Below are positions 55,440 to 64,000 of a stretch of 64,000 nucleotides of DNA, in pieces. The notes under the pieces were generated by a model. That model was not told the origin of the DNA and ran no database searches. It saw nothing but the letters and a program-made list of their open reading frames with translations. The translations under genes and the position numbers were made by a program. Positions within the stretch are counted from its first letter, which is position 1; every line of letters starts with the position of its first letter. Origin of the DNA: Cyanobium sp. E1_MAG_00006 (GTDB taxonomy: Bacteria; Cyanobacteriota; Cyanobacteriia; PCC-6307; Cyanobiaceae); contig JAIYAQ010000006.1 of the NCBI GenBank assembly GCA_027488975.1, positions 62,001 through 126,000 of the forward strand, in the 5' to 3' direction.

Positions 55440-57062
55440 TCAGGCCAGTGCCGGCAGCCGGGGGCAGGCCTCCACGAGCGTGCGGGTGATCGCTGCCTGC
55501 GGGTCGGCCAGGAGCCGATCGCCGGGGCCCTCCTCCACGATGCGGCCACCGTCGAGCACGATCAGCCGCTGGCAGAAGCCGCTGGCCACCGAGAGGTCGT
55601 GGGTGACGAAGATCATCCCCAGCCCCAGCCGGCCCTGCAGCTCCTTGAGCAGGGCCAGCACCTCCGCCTGGATCTCGGCATCGAGCATGCTCACGCTCTC
55701 ATCGCAGAGCAGCACGCGCGGCTCCAGCACCAGGGCCCGTGCGATCGCCACCCGCTGCTGCTGGCCGCCGGAGAGCTGGCGGGGCAGGCGCTGCACGAAC
55801 GCCTCCGCCGGCGTCAGCCCGACGGCCTCCAGCACGTCGCGGGCCCGGGCGCGGGCGGCGCCGCGCCTGGCTAACCCGTGGATCAGCAGTGGATCGGCCA
55901 CCGCCTCGCCCACGCTCATGCGCGGATTGAGGCAGGCCAGCGGGTCCTGAAACACCATCTGGATCGAGCGGCGTGCCCGGCGCAGGGCTCGGCCCCGCAG
56001 GGTTCCCAGCTCCTGGCCCTGCAGCCGCACGGTGCCGCCGCGCACGGGCGTCAGCCCCATCAGCGCCCGGCAGAGGGTGCTCTTGCCGCACCCCGACGCC
56101 CCCACCACGCCGAGGATCTCCCCTTCGCGCAACTGCAGGCTGACGCCGTCCACGGCGCGATACCAGCGGCGCTGCCAGGGCAGCCCCGGCAGCGGATGCC
56201 AGCAGCGGAGCTCCTCGAGCTCCAGCAACAGCGGCGCCGCCGTGGGAGTTGGCGGCGTGGCGCTGCCTTCGCGGGTGCGGGCGGCCCCCACCAGCCGCTT
56301 GGCCAGGGCCGACTGCGGCGCCGTGAGCAGCTGCTGCGCCGGCGCCTGCTCCACCAGCCGCCCCTGATCGAGCACGGCGATCTGCTGGCACCAGCGGCCG
56401 GCCATGGCCAGGTCGTGGCTGATCAGCAGCAGGGCGCTGCCGGCTTCCTCGCACAGCTGGCAGAGCTCTGCCATCACCTGGCCCGCCACCGCCACATCGA
56501 GGCTGGTGGTGGGCTCATCGGCGATCACCAGCGCCGGCTGCAGGGCCATGGCCAGGGCGATCGCCAGGCGCTGGCGCATGCCGCCGCTGAATTCGTGCGG
56601 GTAGTTGCCGTAGCGCTCCGGTGTGATTCCCACCCGCTCCAGCAGCTGCTCAGCCCGCTGGCGCACCTGGCGACGCCGCCAGCTGGGGCGGTGCTCCGCC
56701 AGGGTGTCGCTGAGGTGATCGCCCACGTTCAGCAGAGGGTTGAGCCGCGTCATCGGGTCCTGGAACACCAGCCCCACCGCCTCGCCCCGCAGCCGCCGCA
56801 GGGCGCCCCGCCGCAGCGTGCGCGGATCCTGGCCCTGCAGGCGCAGCTCGCCACTGCACTGGCTGCCGGCCGGCAGCAGCTGCAGCACGGCGCGGGCCAC
56901 GGTGCTCTTGCCGCAACCGGAGGGCCCCACCAGGGCCAGGCGCTCCCCGGCCGCCAGGCTCAGATCGAGCCCATCGAGGGTGGCGGCGCCTGCGCCCGGG
57001 TAGCGCACCACCAGCTGCTGCAGGCTGAGAACCGGATCGGGCTTGGACTCGGGCACAGGCAC
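55440..57062 (-). CDS. Oligopeptide-type ABC transporter, two fused ATP-binding domains
   Basis: Walker A GPSGCGKSTVARAVL and GASGCGKSTLCRALM; signatures EFSGGMRQRLAIA and QLSGGQQQRVAIA. Confidence 0.95.
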   Translation of the reverse strand: MPVPESKPDPVLSLQQLVVRYPGAGAATLDGLDLSLAAGERLALVGPSGCGKSTVARAVLQLLPAGSQCSGELRLQGQDPRTLRRGALRRLRGEAVGLVFQDPMTRLNPLLNVGDHLSDTLAEHRPSWRRRQVRQRAEQLLERVGITPERYGNYPHEFSGGMRQRLAIALAMALQPALVIADEPTTSLDVAVAGQVMAELCQLCEEAGSALLLISHDLAMAGRWCQQIAVLDQGRLVEQAPAQQLLTAPQSALAKRLVGAARTREGSATPPTPTAAPLLLELEELRCWHPLPGLPWQRRWYRAVDGVSLQLREGEILGVVGASGCGKSTLCRALMGLTPVRGGTVRLQGQELGTLRGRALRRARRSIQMVFQDPLACLNPRMSVGEAVADPLLIHGLARRGAARARARDVLEAVGLTPAEAFVQRLPRQLSGGQQQRVAIARALVLEPRVLLCDESVSMLDAEIQAEVLALLKELQGRLGLGMIFVTHDLSVASGFCQRLIVLDGGRIVEEGPGDRLLADPQAAITRTLVEACPRLPALA

Positions 57063-57185
57063 TCAGGAACGGCGACAGCAGCGCGCGCACGTTCCAGCAG
57101 CTTGACCGGGGAAGCAACACCTGAGGGCGGGAGGCGGATGCTTTGTCTCAGCCCCTGCATACGATGGTCTGAAACGCAGCACTCC

Positions 57186-59558
57186 ATGCTTCAGGTGGTG
57201 CCCGACACGGCGGAGACCGCGGCTTCCGAGGCCGCGCCCGCAGCTGCTGCGGCACTCCTGGATGGCGTTCCTGCTGGGCTGAGCGGCCCGCGCTCGATCC
57301 GCTGCGCCGACGACTACGGCATCGCCCTGCCGGACTGGCTGCGCCGCTGCATCGAGCACGTGCCGCCCGGCGCGGGTGACAGCTGCCCCACCGACACCGA
57401 GGGGCTGCTCGCTTCCGCCTTCCACTTCGCTTATCAGCTGCATAACGGCCAGGTGCGGGCCAGCGGCGAGCCCTACATCTGCCACCCGGTGGCGGTGGCC
57501 GACCTGCTGCGCGACATCGGCGCCAGCGCCGGTGTGATCGCTGCCGGCTTCCTGCACGACGTGGTGGAGGACACCGATGTCACCCCCGAGGAGATCGAGG
57601 CGCACTTCGGCGCTGAGGTGCGCGGCCTGGTGGAGGGGGTCACCAAGCTGGGCGGCATCCATTTCACCAACAAGACCGAAGCCCAGGCGGAGAACCTGCG
57701 GCGCATGTTCCTGGCGATGGCCAGCGACATCCGCGTGGTGCTGGTGAAGCTGGCCGACCGCCTGCACAACATGCGCACCCTCGGGGCGCTGAAGCCGGAG
57801 AAGCAGCAGCGCATCGCCCGCGAAACCCGCGAGATCTACGGGCCCCTGGCCAACCGCCTCGGCATCGGCCGGCTGAAGTGGGAACTGGAGGATCTGGCCT
57901 TCAAGATCCTCGAGCCGGAGGCCTTCCGCGAGATCCAGCAGCAGGTGGCCAGCAAGCGCTCCGATCGCGAGGAGCGCCTGGGGGTGACGGCCGGACTGCT
58001 GCGCGAGCGGCTGCTGGCGGCGGGGCTGGAGGGGGTGGACGTGAGCGGCCGGCCCAAGCATCTCTATGGCATCTGGAGCAAGATGCAGCGCCAGCAGAAG
58101 GCGTTCCACGAGATCTACGACGTGGCGGCGCTGCGCATCATCTGCCCGAATCTCGAGAGCTGTTACCGCGCCCTGGCGGTGGTGCACGACACCTTCCGGC
58201 CGATCCCCGGCCGCTTCAAGGATTACATCGGTCTGCCCAAGCCCAATGGTTATCAGTCGCTGCACACGGCGGTGATCGGCCGTCACCGGCCGATCGAGGT
58301 GCAGATCCGCACCGCCGAGATGCATCAGGTGGCGGAGTTCGGTATTGCGGCGCACTGGAAGTACAAGGAGGGAGGGTCGCCTGCTGCGATCGGCAACGAC
58401 GCCGAGCGCTTCAACTGGCTGCGCCAGCTGGTGGATTGGCAGAAGGATGATGTCGGTGAAGACAGCAGCGACTTTCTGCGCTCGATCAAGGAAGACCTCT
58501 TCGATGAGGAGGTGTATGTGTTCACCCCCAGCGGTGATGTGGTGGGACTGCGTAAGGGCTCGACGGCGGTGGATTTCGCCTATCGCATCCACTCCGAGGT
58601 GGGCAATCACTGCCAGGGCGTGCGCATCAACGACCGCCTCTGTCCGCTGGCCACGCCGCTGCAGAACGGTGATTTCGTGCAGATCGTCACCGCCAAGTCG
58701 GCCCATCCCAGCCTCGACTGGCTGAATTTCGTGGCCACCCCCACGGCGCGCAATCGCATCCGCCAGTGGTACAAGAAGAGCCACCGCGAGGACAACATCA
58801 CGCGCGGCATGGCCATGCTGGAGCGGGAGCTGGGCCGCGACGGTTTCGATGCCCTGCTCAACGGCGAGGCGATGGCCAAGGTGGCCCGCCGCTGCAACCT
58901 GGTGGGCACTGAGGATCTGCTGGCCGCCATCGGCTTCGGCGGGGTGACCCTGCACCAGGCGCTCAATCGCCTGCGCGAGGAGCTGCGCCTGCTTTCGGCT
59001 GCGGCGGTGCCGGTTCAGAGCAATGAGGAGCTGGCCCGCACGGTGTCGGCCCAGGGGGAGCAGGCCGCCGCCTCGGCAGCTCCGCCGGCCACCGCCCACG
59101 GCGACGCCAGCCCGATCGTGGGGCTCGAGGGTCTGGAATACCGGCTCGGGGGCTGCTGCAGCCCATTGCCGGGTGAGGAGATTTTGGGCACGGTCGCCCT
59201 TGGCAACCACGGCATCACGATTCACCGCCAAGACTGCGGCAACTTGGTCAACGTGCCTGCCGAGCGGCGCCTGCCGGTGCGCTGGAACCCGCTGGCGGTC
59301 GAGGAGCAGCGCCGCCGCTACCCGGTGCAGCTGCGCATCGAGGTGCTCGATCGGGTGGGTGTGCTCAAGGACATCCTCACCCGCCTCTCCGATCACCGCA
59401 TCAACGTGAGTGACGCCCGCGTGCGCACCAACCCCGGCAAACCGGCCCGGATCGACCTGCGCGTGGAGCTGCTCAGCGCCGTCCAGTTGCGCAACACCAT
59501 GGATCAAATCCGCTCGATGGCGGATGTGCTCGACATCGCCCGTACGGGGATCGGCTGA
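57186..59558 (+). CDS. Bifunctional (p)ppGpp synthetase/hydrolase (RSH)
   Basis: HD region FLHDVVEDTDVT, RelA_SpoT YDVAALRII...GRFKDYIGLPKPNGYQSLHT, TGS EVYVFTPSGDVVGLRKGSTAVDFAY, ACT C-terminus. Confidence 0.96.
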   Translation: MLQVVPDTAETAASEAAPAAAAALLDGVPAGLSGPRSIRCADDYGIALPDWLRRCIEHVPPGAGDSCPTDTEGLLASAFHFAYQLHNGQVRASGEPYICHPVAVADLLRDIGASAGVIAAGFLHDVVEDTDVTPEEIEAHFGAEVRGLVEGVTKLGGIHFTNKTEAQAENLRRMFLAMASDIRVVLVKLADRLHNMRTLGALKPEKQQRIARETREIYGPLANRLGIGRLKWELEDLAFKILEPEAFREIQQQVASKRSDREERLGVTAGLLRERLLAAGLEGVDVSGRPKHLYGIWSKMQRQQKAFHEIYDVAALRIICPNLESCYRALAVVHDTFRPIPGRFKDYIGLPKPNGYQSLHTAVIGRHRPIEVQIRTAEMHQVAEFGIAAHWKYKEGGSPAAIGNDAERFNWLRQLVDWQKDDVGEDSSDFLRSIKEDLFDEEVYVFTPSGDVVGLRKGSTAVDFAYRIHSEVGNHCQGVRINDRLCPLATPLQNGDFVQIVTAKSAHPSLDWLNFVATPTARNRIRQWYKKSHREDNITRGMAMLERELGRDGFDALLNGEAMAKVARRCNLVGTEDLLAAIGFGGVTLHQALNRLREELRLLSAAAVPVQSNEELARTVSAQGEQAAASAAPPATAHGDASPIVGLEGLEYRLGGCCSPLPGEEILGTVALGNHGITIHRQDCGNLVNVPAERRLPVRWNPLAVEEQRRRYPVQLRIEVLDRVGVLKDILTRLSDHRINVSDARVRTNPGKPARIDLRVELLSAVQLRNTMDQIRSMADVLDIARTGIG

Positions 59559-59666
59559 GGATCAGTGGGCGACGGGGATGGCGTCGACCGGTTCGATGAA
59601 CGCGATGAACAGCACGCAGGAGTGCTTGCTGAAGCACGTTGCCGTGTGGGCCAGGCCGGCGGGGCC

Positions 59667-60062
59667 TCAGTGGCTGATGGTGTCCGGCTGCCAGGGCTCG
59701 TCCATGGCCAGATCCAGTGCCATGTGCAGTGCCCCCAGCACGGCCTTCAGCTCCGCGCGAGTGATCCTCCCCAAGGGGCCGGCCAGTTGCTCTCGTTCCA
59801 CGCTGGTGGGCAGCCAGGCCATGGCATGGCTGGGCTGATGCAGACCCGTTTGCGCCGTTGCCGCGAGCGATACGGCCAGGGGATGGCCCGCGAGGCGTGC
59901 ATCCGTGCTGATGGGCACAACGACCCACCGTTGACTGCTGCGTGTGGCGGCATCCGGGGCGATCACCAGCACTGGCCTGGCCTTGCTGTCGCCGAAGGCG
60001 CGATTGCGGGGCCAGGTGTAGAGGCGGCCGCGCTGGGGCTGGCTGAGATCCGGTTTAGTCAT
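59667..60062 (-). CDS. MazF/PemK-like type II toxin
   Basis: QPQRGRLYTWPRNRAFGDSKARPVLVIAPDAA...WVVVPISTD. Confidence 0.75.
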   Translation of the reverse strand: MTKPDLSQPQRGRLYTWPRNRAFGDSKARPVLVIAPDAATRSSQRWVVVPISTDARLAGHPLAVSLAATAQTGLHQPSHAMAWLPTSVEREQLAGPLGRITRAELKAVLGALHMALDLAMDEPWQPDTISH

Positions 60063-60345
60063 CGAGCCGCTCAAGGCTGGCGCTCCCCATGGCAGTGGCA
60101 GCGGCTGCGGCGGCTGCGGCGTCACCGCCCTCCAGCCGCCCCAGCTGGTGATACGCCTGCTGCAGGGCCGCAAGACGGCGTTGCTTCAGCCAGAGCTCGA
60201 GCGCCTCGCTCAGCGCGGAGGAGCGGTTGCGCCGGTCCGGGCCGCAGGCGCGGTTCAGCTCCTCGTCCAGTTGCTGTAGCTGGGCTTCATCTAGCGAGAT
60301 GGAGATCGACCGGGTGGCCATCGGTCTTGCCATGATTGATGGCAT
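60055..60345 (-). CDS. Ribbon-helix-helix antitoxin-like protein
   Basis: MATRSISISLDEAQLQQLDEELNRACGPDRRNRSSALSEALELWLKQRR; overlaps the toxin start by 8 nt; actual start may be one of three nearby Met. Confidence 0.75.
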   Translation of the reverse strand: MPSIMARPMATRSISISLDEAQLQQLDEELNRACGPDRRNRSSALSEALELWLKQRRLAALQQAYHQLGRLEGGDAAAAAAAATAMGSASLERLDD

Positions 60346-60402
60346 GAATCCTATTGGCTTTTGTGGCAGCCCTCTGCTGCTCTGCTTCTGGGTGCAATCC
60401 CA

Positions 60403-61215
60403 TCACTCCAGCAGCTCAGGATCGCTGTGGAGGATGTCCTCCCAGAACGACTGAAACCCCAGCCAGCCGTCCTGGGGTCTGCCGATGTTGCGCTGGGTGT
60501 AGGCAGCCCACTCCTCGCGGATCAGCTGCGGGCTGCCGGCCGCTTCGGCCAGCAGCTGGGTCTGGCAGCAGCGCTCCAAGGCGATGAACCAGAAGGCGGC
60601 GGCATCCACGCTCTCGCCGACGGTGAACAGGCCGTGGTTCTGGTGGATGGCGGCCTTGCCCTGCAGGAAGAGGTCGGCAAAGGTCTGGCCTGAGGCCTCC
60701 TCGAACACCACCTTGCCGCCATCCGCCTGGATCAGCTGGTGGTCGTCGAAGAACAGGCAGCAGTCCTGCGTGATCGGATCGAGGCGTTTGCCCAGGCTCG
60801 AGAAGGCCTTGCCGTAGGGCGAGTGGGCATGGGCCGCGGCGATCACCTCCGGCCGCCGCGCGTGGATGGCGGCATGCAGCACGAACGCGGCTCGGTTCAC
60901 GGGCCGATCGCCGATCACCACCTCGCCGGAGTGGTTCACCAGCAGCAGGTCGCTGACGCGCACGCGATTAAACGACAGGGCAAAGGGATTCACCCAGAAG
61001 TGATCCGGAAACTCCGGATCGCGGGCGGTGATGTGGCCGGCCACGCCTTCCCCAAACCCCATCCGGCCGAAGATGCGCAGCGCTCCGGCCAGGCGTTCCT
61101 GGCGATGGCGTCGCTCCTCCTCCACGTTGCTGAAACGCGGTGGCGAGAGATCCCGCAGCGGCTTCGGGGTGAGGGGGATCCCGTCGATTGCGCCTGGACT
61201 GAGTGGATCGGCCAT
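60403..61215 (-). CDS. Class II aldolase/adducin family protein
   Basis: GVAGHITARDPEFPDHFWVNPFALSFNRVRVSDLLLVNHSGEVV, AAAHAHSPYGKAFSSLGK. Confidence 0.93.
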   Translation of the reverse strand: MADPLSPGAIDGIPLTPKPLRDLSPPRFSNVEEERRHRQERLAGALRIFGRMGFGEGVAGHITARDPEFPDHFWVNPFALSFNRVRVSDLLLVNHSGEVVIGDRPVNRAAFVLHAAIHARRPEVIAAAHAHSPYGKAFSSLGKRLDPITQDCCLFFDDHQLIQADGGKVVFEEASGQTFADLFLQGKAAIHQNHGLFTVGESVDAAAFWFIALERCCQTQLLAEAAGSPQLIREEWAAYTQRNIGRPQDGWLGFQSFWEDILHSDPELLE

Positions 61216-61351
61216 GGGGCTTGTGCCGCTCTCACCATGCTCTCAAGCCCCCCGCCCCGTTCCGATCCGCCCACACAGCTCCGCCGGGTGTACCCCACTA
61301 CAGATCCAGCGGCGTGGGCTGCCTAAAAACGCTGCACTTACTGGAGTTGCC

Positions 61352-61540
61352 ATGACCTCGGAGCAGGCCGCTCAACTGATCGACGACACCCTGGATCTGG
61401 TGCACCAGCGCCTCGTGGAGCTGGAGCAGATGCAGCAGGGCCGGGCTCACCGCGCCCTGGCTGAGGAGTTCCGTGAATGGCGTCACCCCGATGGCGGCCA
61501 CATCGATCTGATGATCTGCCCGTGTTTCCCCGCCGCCTGA
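61352..61540 (+). CDS. Small hypothetical protein
   Basis: MTSEQAAQLIDDTLDLVHQRLVELEQMQQGRAHRALAEEFREWRHPDGGHIDLMICPCFPAA. Confidence 0.6.
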   Translation: MTSEQAAQLIDDTLDLVHQRLVELEQMQQGRAHRALAEEFREWRHPDGGHIDLMICPCFPAA

Positions 61541-61694
61541 CTCCAGCTTCAGACCCTCCTACCCGAAGTTCGTGGACACTTTTTGCTCTGGTATGCAGCT
61601 GGATGCAGCCGCTCTACAGCCGTTAACAAGGATATGCATGCCAGTGCAGCAGATAGGCCTTAGATTGCTGGCGGACAACACCCTTCCTTCCCTG

Positions 61695-61705
61695 CCCCCC
61701 CCCCC
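61695..61705 (+). repeat. C11 homopolymer tract
   Basis: CCCTG-CCCCCCCCCCC-GTCAATG directly upstream of a candidate start codon. Confidence 0.95.
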
Positions 61706-61709
61706 GTCA

Positions 61710-62318
61710 ATGTTGCAGCCAGTGGCAAGGCAGCGGCGTTCCGCCCAGAAGTGGTTAGCCGCTTTTGCTGCCGTGGTTTCGGCTCTGTTGCCCCTCAGGG
61801 CTTGGGCCCAGGCCAATCCGGCGGCCACTGCGTCGTCTGCCGCGAATGCGGCCGGAACCACGGTGAACAACCAAAATAATTCGCAGATCAACACCAGCAC
61901 CTTCTACGGTTTTGGTCCGGGTATCAACTGTCCCACGCCTTCGTTCACTGTGTCCGGTTTCGGCGGTGGTGGAGCTGGTTCCAGCGCCGGCGATACGATT
62001 GGCGCCAATGTGAATAGTGATAACTACGGTGGAATCGTCGCGTTGACCTTGCCGATTGGCGGAGCCAATGCCGAAATCTGTAAGGAAATCGGTAAGGCGC
62101 AGGTGGAGGCTCTGAAGTCTCAGGCCATGCGCACCAATTTGGAAGCTGCCAAAACCCAGGCTGATATCAACTTGGTCACGGCCTTGAAATGCGTTGAAAT
62201 CCTAAAGGTTGCTGTATTGGCAGGCCCTTTTCAGCAGGTCTGCGCCGGCGTGTTTCCCCGGGGGGTGAACGTCGTTAGCAGCCAAGGTGGACGCCAAGTC
62301 CAAACCTTCACTCCCTGA
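61710..62318 (+). CDS. Secreted hypothetical protein, Gly/Asn/Ser-rich
   Basis: MLQPVARQRRSAQKWLAAFAAVVSALLPLRAWAQA signal-like; an in-frame upstream extension to 61572 is possible. Confidence 0.6.
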   Translation: MLQPVARQRRSAQKWLAAFAAVVSALLPLRAWAQANPAATASSAANAAGTTVNNQNNSQINTSTFYGFGPGINCPTPSFTVSGFGGGGAGSSAGDTIGANVNSDNYGGIVALTLPIGGANAEICKEIGKAQVEALKSQAMRTNLEAAKTQADINLVTALKCVEILKVAVLAGPFQQVCAGVFPRGVNVVSSQGGRQVQTFTP

Positions 62319-62357
62319 ATCTCCGCGCTTTTTAGCTCTTCGCCTAGCTAGCCCCTC

Positions 62358-63698
62358 ATGTCTACCCTCCGCCGTTCTGTCACAATTGCTGGTCTTGCGA
62401 CCATCGCCGTGATCGCCGGTTTGAGCCAGGCGCCGGCAAAGGCTCAGGCCAATGCGCTGCAGGAGTTGAGCCGTCAGATGATCGGCAGCAACTTCGATGG
62501 CATCACTAGTCCAACCACCTTGCCGGGTAGTCCGAGCCTTGTGCAGAGCGGTAGTGAGAGCAGCGGTCGCGTGGTTGTCGATCTCGTGGATCAGGAAATC
62601 CGCCGCCGAACCACCGCGCCCAGGTCGGTTGGCACGAAGAAGGCTGCGAAAACGGTGCAACTCTTGGTGCCGGTGCGCACCGGTCTTGAATTTGCCCAGA
62701 TTGAGCAGCTGGTTCCTGGCGCGAAGATTCTGGAAATGAATGGCGCTGTGTTTGTACTGGCCAGTGAAAATGCACAGGCCCTCCCCGTCTACCAACAAGG
62801 TCGCCTGTTGCAAGCCAAGCTTGGCGTTGCGTTTCAGCTTGCCTACAGCGATGGCCATCCTGATCTGAATCTAGCCTGGATGTCTGCTGTTCACGCGGAT
62901 GTCGCTTCCGCTCCCAAGCCGGCTTCTCCGCAGCAGGTGGCTGCCGAAAAGCCGCCTGAACCCGTTAAGCCCGGCACGGCGAAGGATCTGGGTTTGGTGG
63001 TGCTACAGGCCCCTTGGGGGCACCAAGCCTCGCAAGCCTCGGCGGCTGCCCCTTCGCTACCGCCAACCTCTCGCCGGCCAGCACCCGATTCACGTTTGCT
63101 CAACAACATGGCAGCGATCGAGTCCAGTGCCACGGCAACGCATGCCGTTCCGAAACAAGCTGATACTCAGCCCCCACTGTTGGCCGCAGCAGCCAGCCAG
63201 CCAGTTCTTGTGGCTCAGCCTCAGCCCGTTGCAGTGAATGCTCCAGTTGCTCAGCCGCCATCCAATCGAAGCTTGCGTGATTCGCTGGCAGAACTGCGTG
63301 CCATGCGCCAGGCTTCAGCCGAGCCTGAGCCAGTTGCATCGGCCCAGACTACTCCACCTGCACGTTCCGCATCTCTCGTTAAAGCTGTTGCCATCCTTCC
63401 CCATCAGGTTGGCAATGTAGTACTACTCAGTAGTTCGTTCATGGCTGTTAACCAAGAACTGGCTTATGTCTATGTGAAGCTGCGTGATATGGTTGAAGTT
63501 GCATCGTTGAATCATGTTACACCAGTGGTTGCTGTTCATAACCGTGATGGACAGCTGCTGGCCCGTGTTGGTGTCTACACCAATACCCGCGTTGGAGGTC
63601 GGCTGCTCAATCAACAAATGCACATGTTGCGGCAGCAAGGTTATGAGGCGGAGCTTGTGGCCGGTAGCAACTGGAGTGCATCGGCGAGCAAAGGCTAG
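62358..63698 (+). CDS. Secreted hypothetical protein with SPOR-like segments
   Basis: Signal-like N-terminus ...AGLSQAPAKAQA; C-terminal QLLARVGVYTNTRVGGRLLNQQMHMLRQQGYEAELVAG resembles a SPOR repeat. Confidence 0.55.
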   Translation: MSTLRRSVTIAGLATIAVIAGLSQAPAKAQANALQELSRQMIGSNFDGITSPTTLPGSPSLVQSGSESSGRVVVDLVDQEIRRRTTAPRSVGTKKAAKTVQLLVPVRTGLEFAQIEQLVPGAKILEMNGAVFVLASENAQALPVYQQGRLLQAKLGVAFQLAYSDGHPDLNLAWMSAVHADVASAPKPASPQQVAAEKPPEPVKPGTAKDLGLVVLQAPWGHQASQASAAAPSLPPTSRRPAPDSRLLNNMAAIESSATATHAVPKQADTQPPLLAAAASQPVLVAQPQPVAVNAPVAQPPSNRSLRDSLAELRAMRQASAEPEPVASAQTTPPARSASLVKAVAILPHQVGNVVLLSSSFMAVNQELAYVYVKLRDMVEVASLNHVTPVVAVHNRDGQLLARVGVYTNTRVGGRLLNQQMHMLRQQGYEAELVAGSNWSASASKG

Positions 63699-63727
63699 GC
63701 CAGAGCTGCCCCGCAGGTTGTGGTTTA

Positions 63728-64000
63728 TTAAGGGAACAAATCCGGAATTGTTAAGTCCATATCAACTGTAGGAATGGCGATCTGATCCTTAATCACGCTG
63801 GGGCTGGGCAGAAGATCACCACTGTTCTTGCGTTGGCTGCTGCAGGCAAAGCTGCCATTACCGACGTAGGTGCAGTCGTCTCCTTTGCCAGAGCGTCCAG
63901 TGGTCTTCAGGGGATTCTGGCAGGTGGTGACGCCACCACTGTCTTGAACGCAGGTGAACTGCCGGCCAGTGTTGGATTGACAACTCGCCACCCCACCCGC
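63728..64000 (-). CDS. Hypothetical Cys-containing protein, C-terminal part (runs off the window end)
   Basis: Open frame to the window edge: ...SCQSNTGRQFTCVQDSGGVTTCQNPLKTTGRSGKGDDCTYVGNGSFACSSQ. Confidence 0.4.
   Translation of the reverse strand, partial: AGGVASCQSNTGRQFTCVQDSGGVTTCQNPLKTTGRSGKGDDCTYVGNGSFACSSQRKNSGDLLPSPSVIKDQIAIPTVDMDLTIPDLFP

Noticed and set aside
55878-57185. N-terminal extension of the RSH ORF across the antisense of the ABC transporter gene
   Set aside because: The extension is antisense of conserved ABC ATPase sequence; the start at 57186 gives a normal RSH N-terminus.
57063-59507. 814-aa minus-strand ORF antisense to the RSH gene
   Set aside because: High-GC shadow ORF; the plus strand encodes a clear RSH protein and the antisense translation is compositionally odd (His/Gln/Leu-rich).

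Overview
This is a GC-rich chromosomal window that looks like a picocyanobacterium (Synechococcus/Cyanobium-like). I infer this from gene content and order: secE-nusG-rplK-rplA-rplJ-rplL, speA, argJ, murG, pgk, an RSH gene, and a pilMNOQ-type operon. Most of it is ordinary housekeeping sequence. The parts that deserve a second look are: (1) an unannotated, promoter- and terminator-bounded ~95-nt sRNA gene on the minus strand downstream of rplL, whose 5' end is the exact reverse complement of the ACUCCUCACAC core described for the cyanobacterial sRNA Yfr1, so a Yfr2-type partner is likely; (2) a large membrane Fe-S/polyferredoxin-like protein fused to a cyclic-nucleotide-binding-like domain; (3) a DUF3488/transglutaminase gene broken by an apparent out-of-frame deletion inside an otherwise normal moxR-DUF58-transglutaminase operon; (4) a PilQ-type secretin with an abrupt composition shift and a poly-Ser tract; (5) an OmpR-type two-component operon ending in a secreted LTPAQ-containing Gln-rich protein, next to an EF-hand protein; (6) a MazEF-like toxin-antitoxin pair; (7) a cluster of unknown secreted proteins at 61.6-64 kb with a C11 tract upstream of one start codon. 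I found no tRNA, rRNA, CRISPR array or transposase. All assignments come from reading the sequence and ORF translations. No database search was run.
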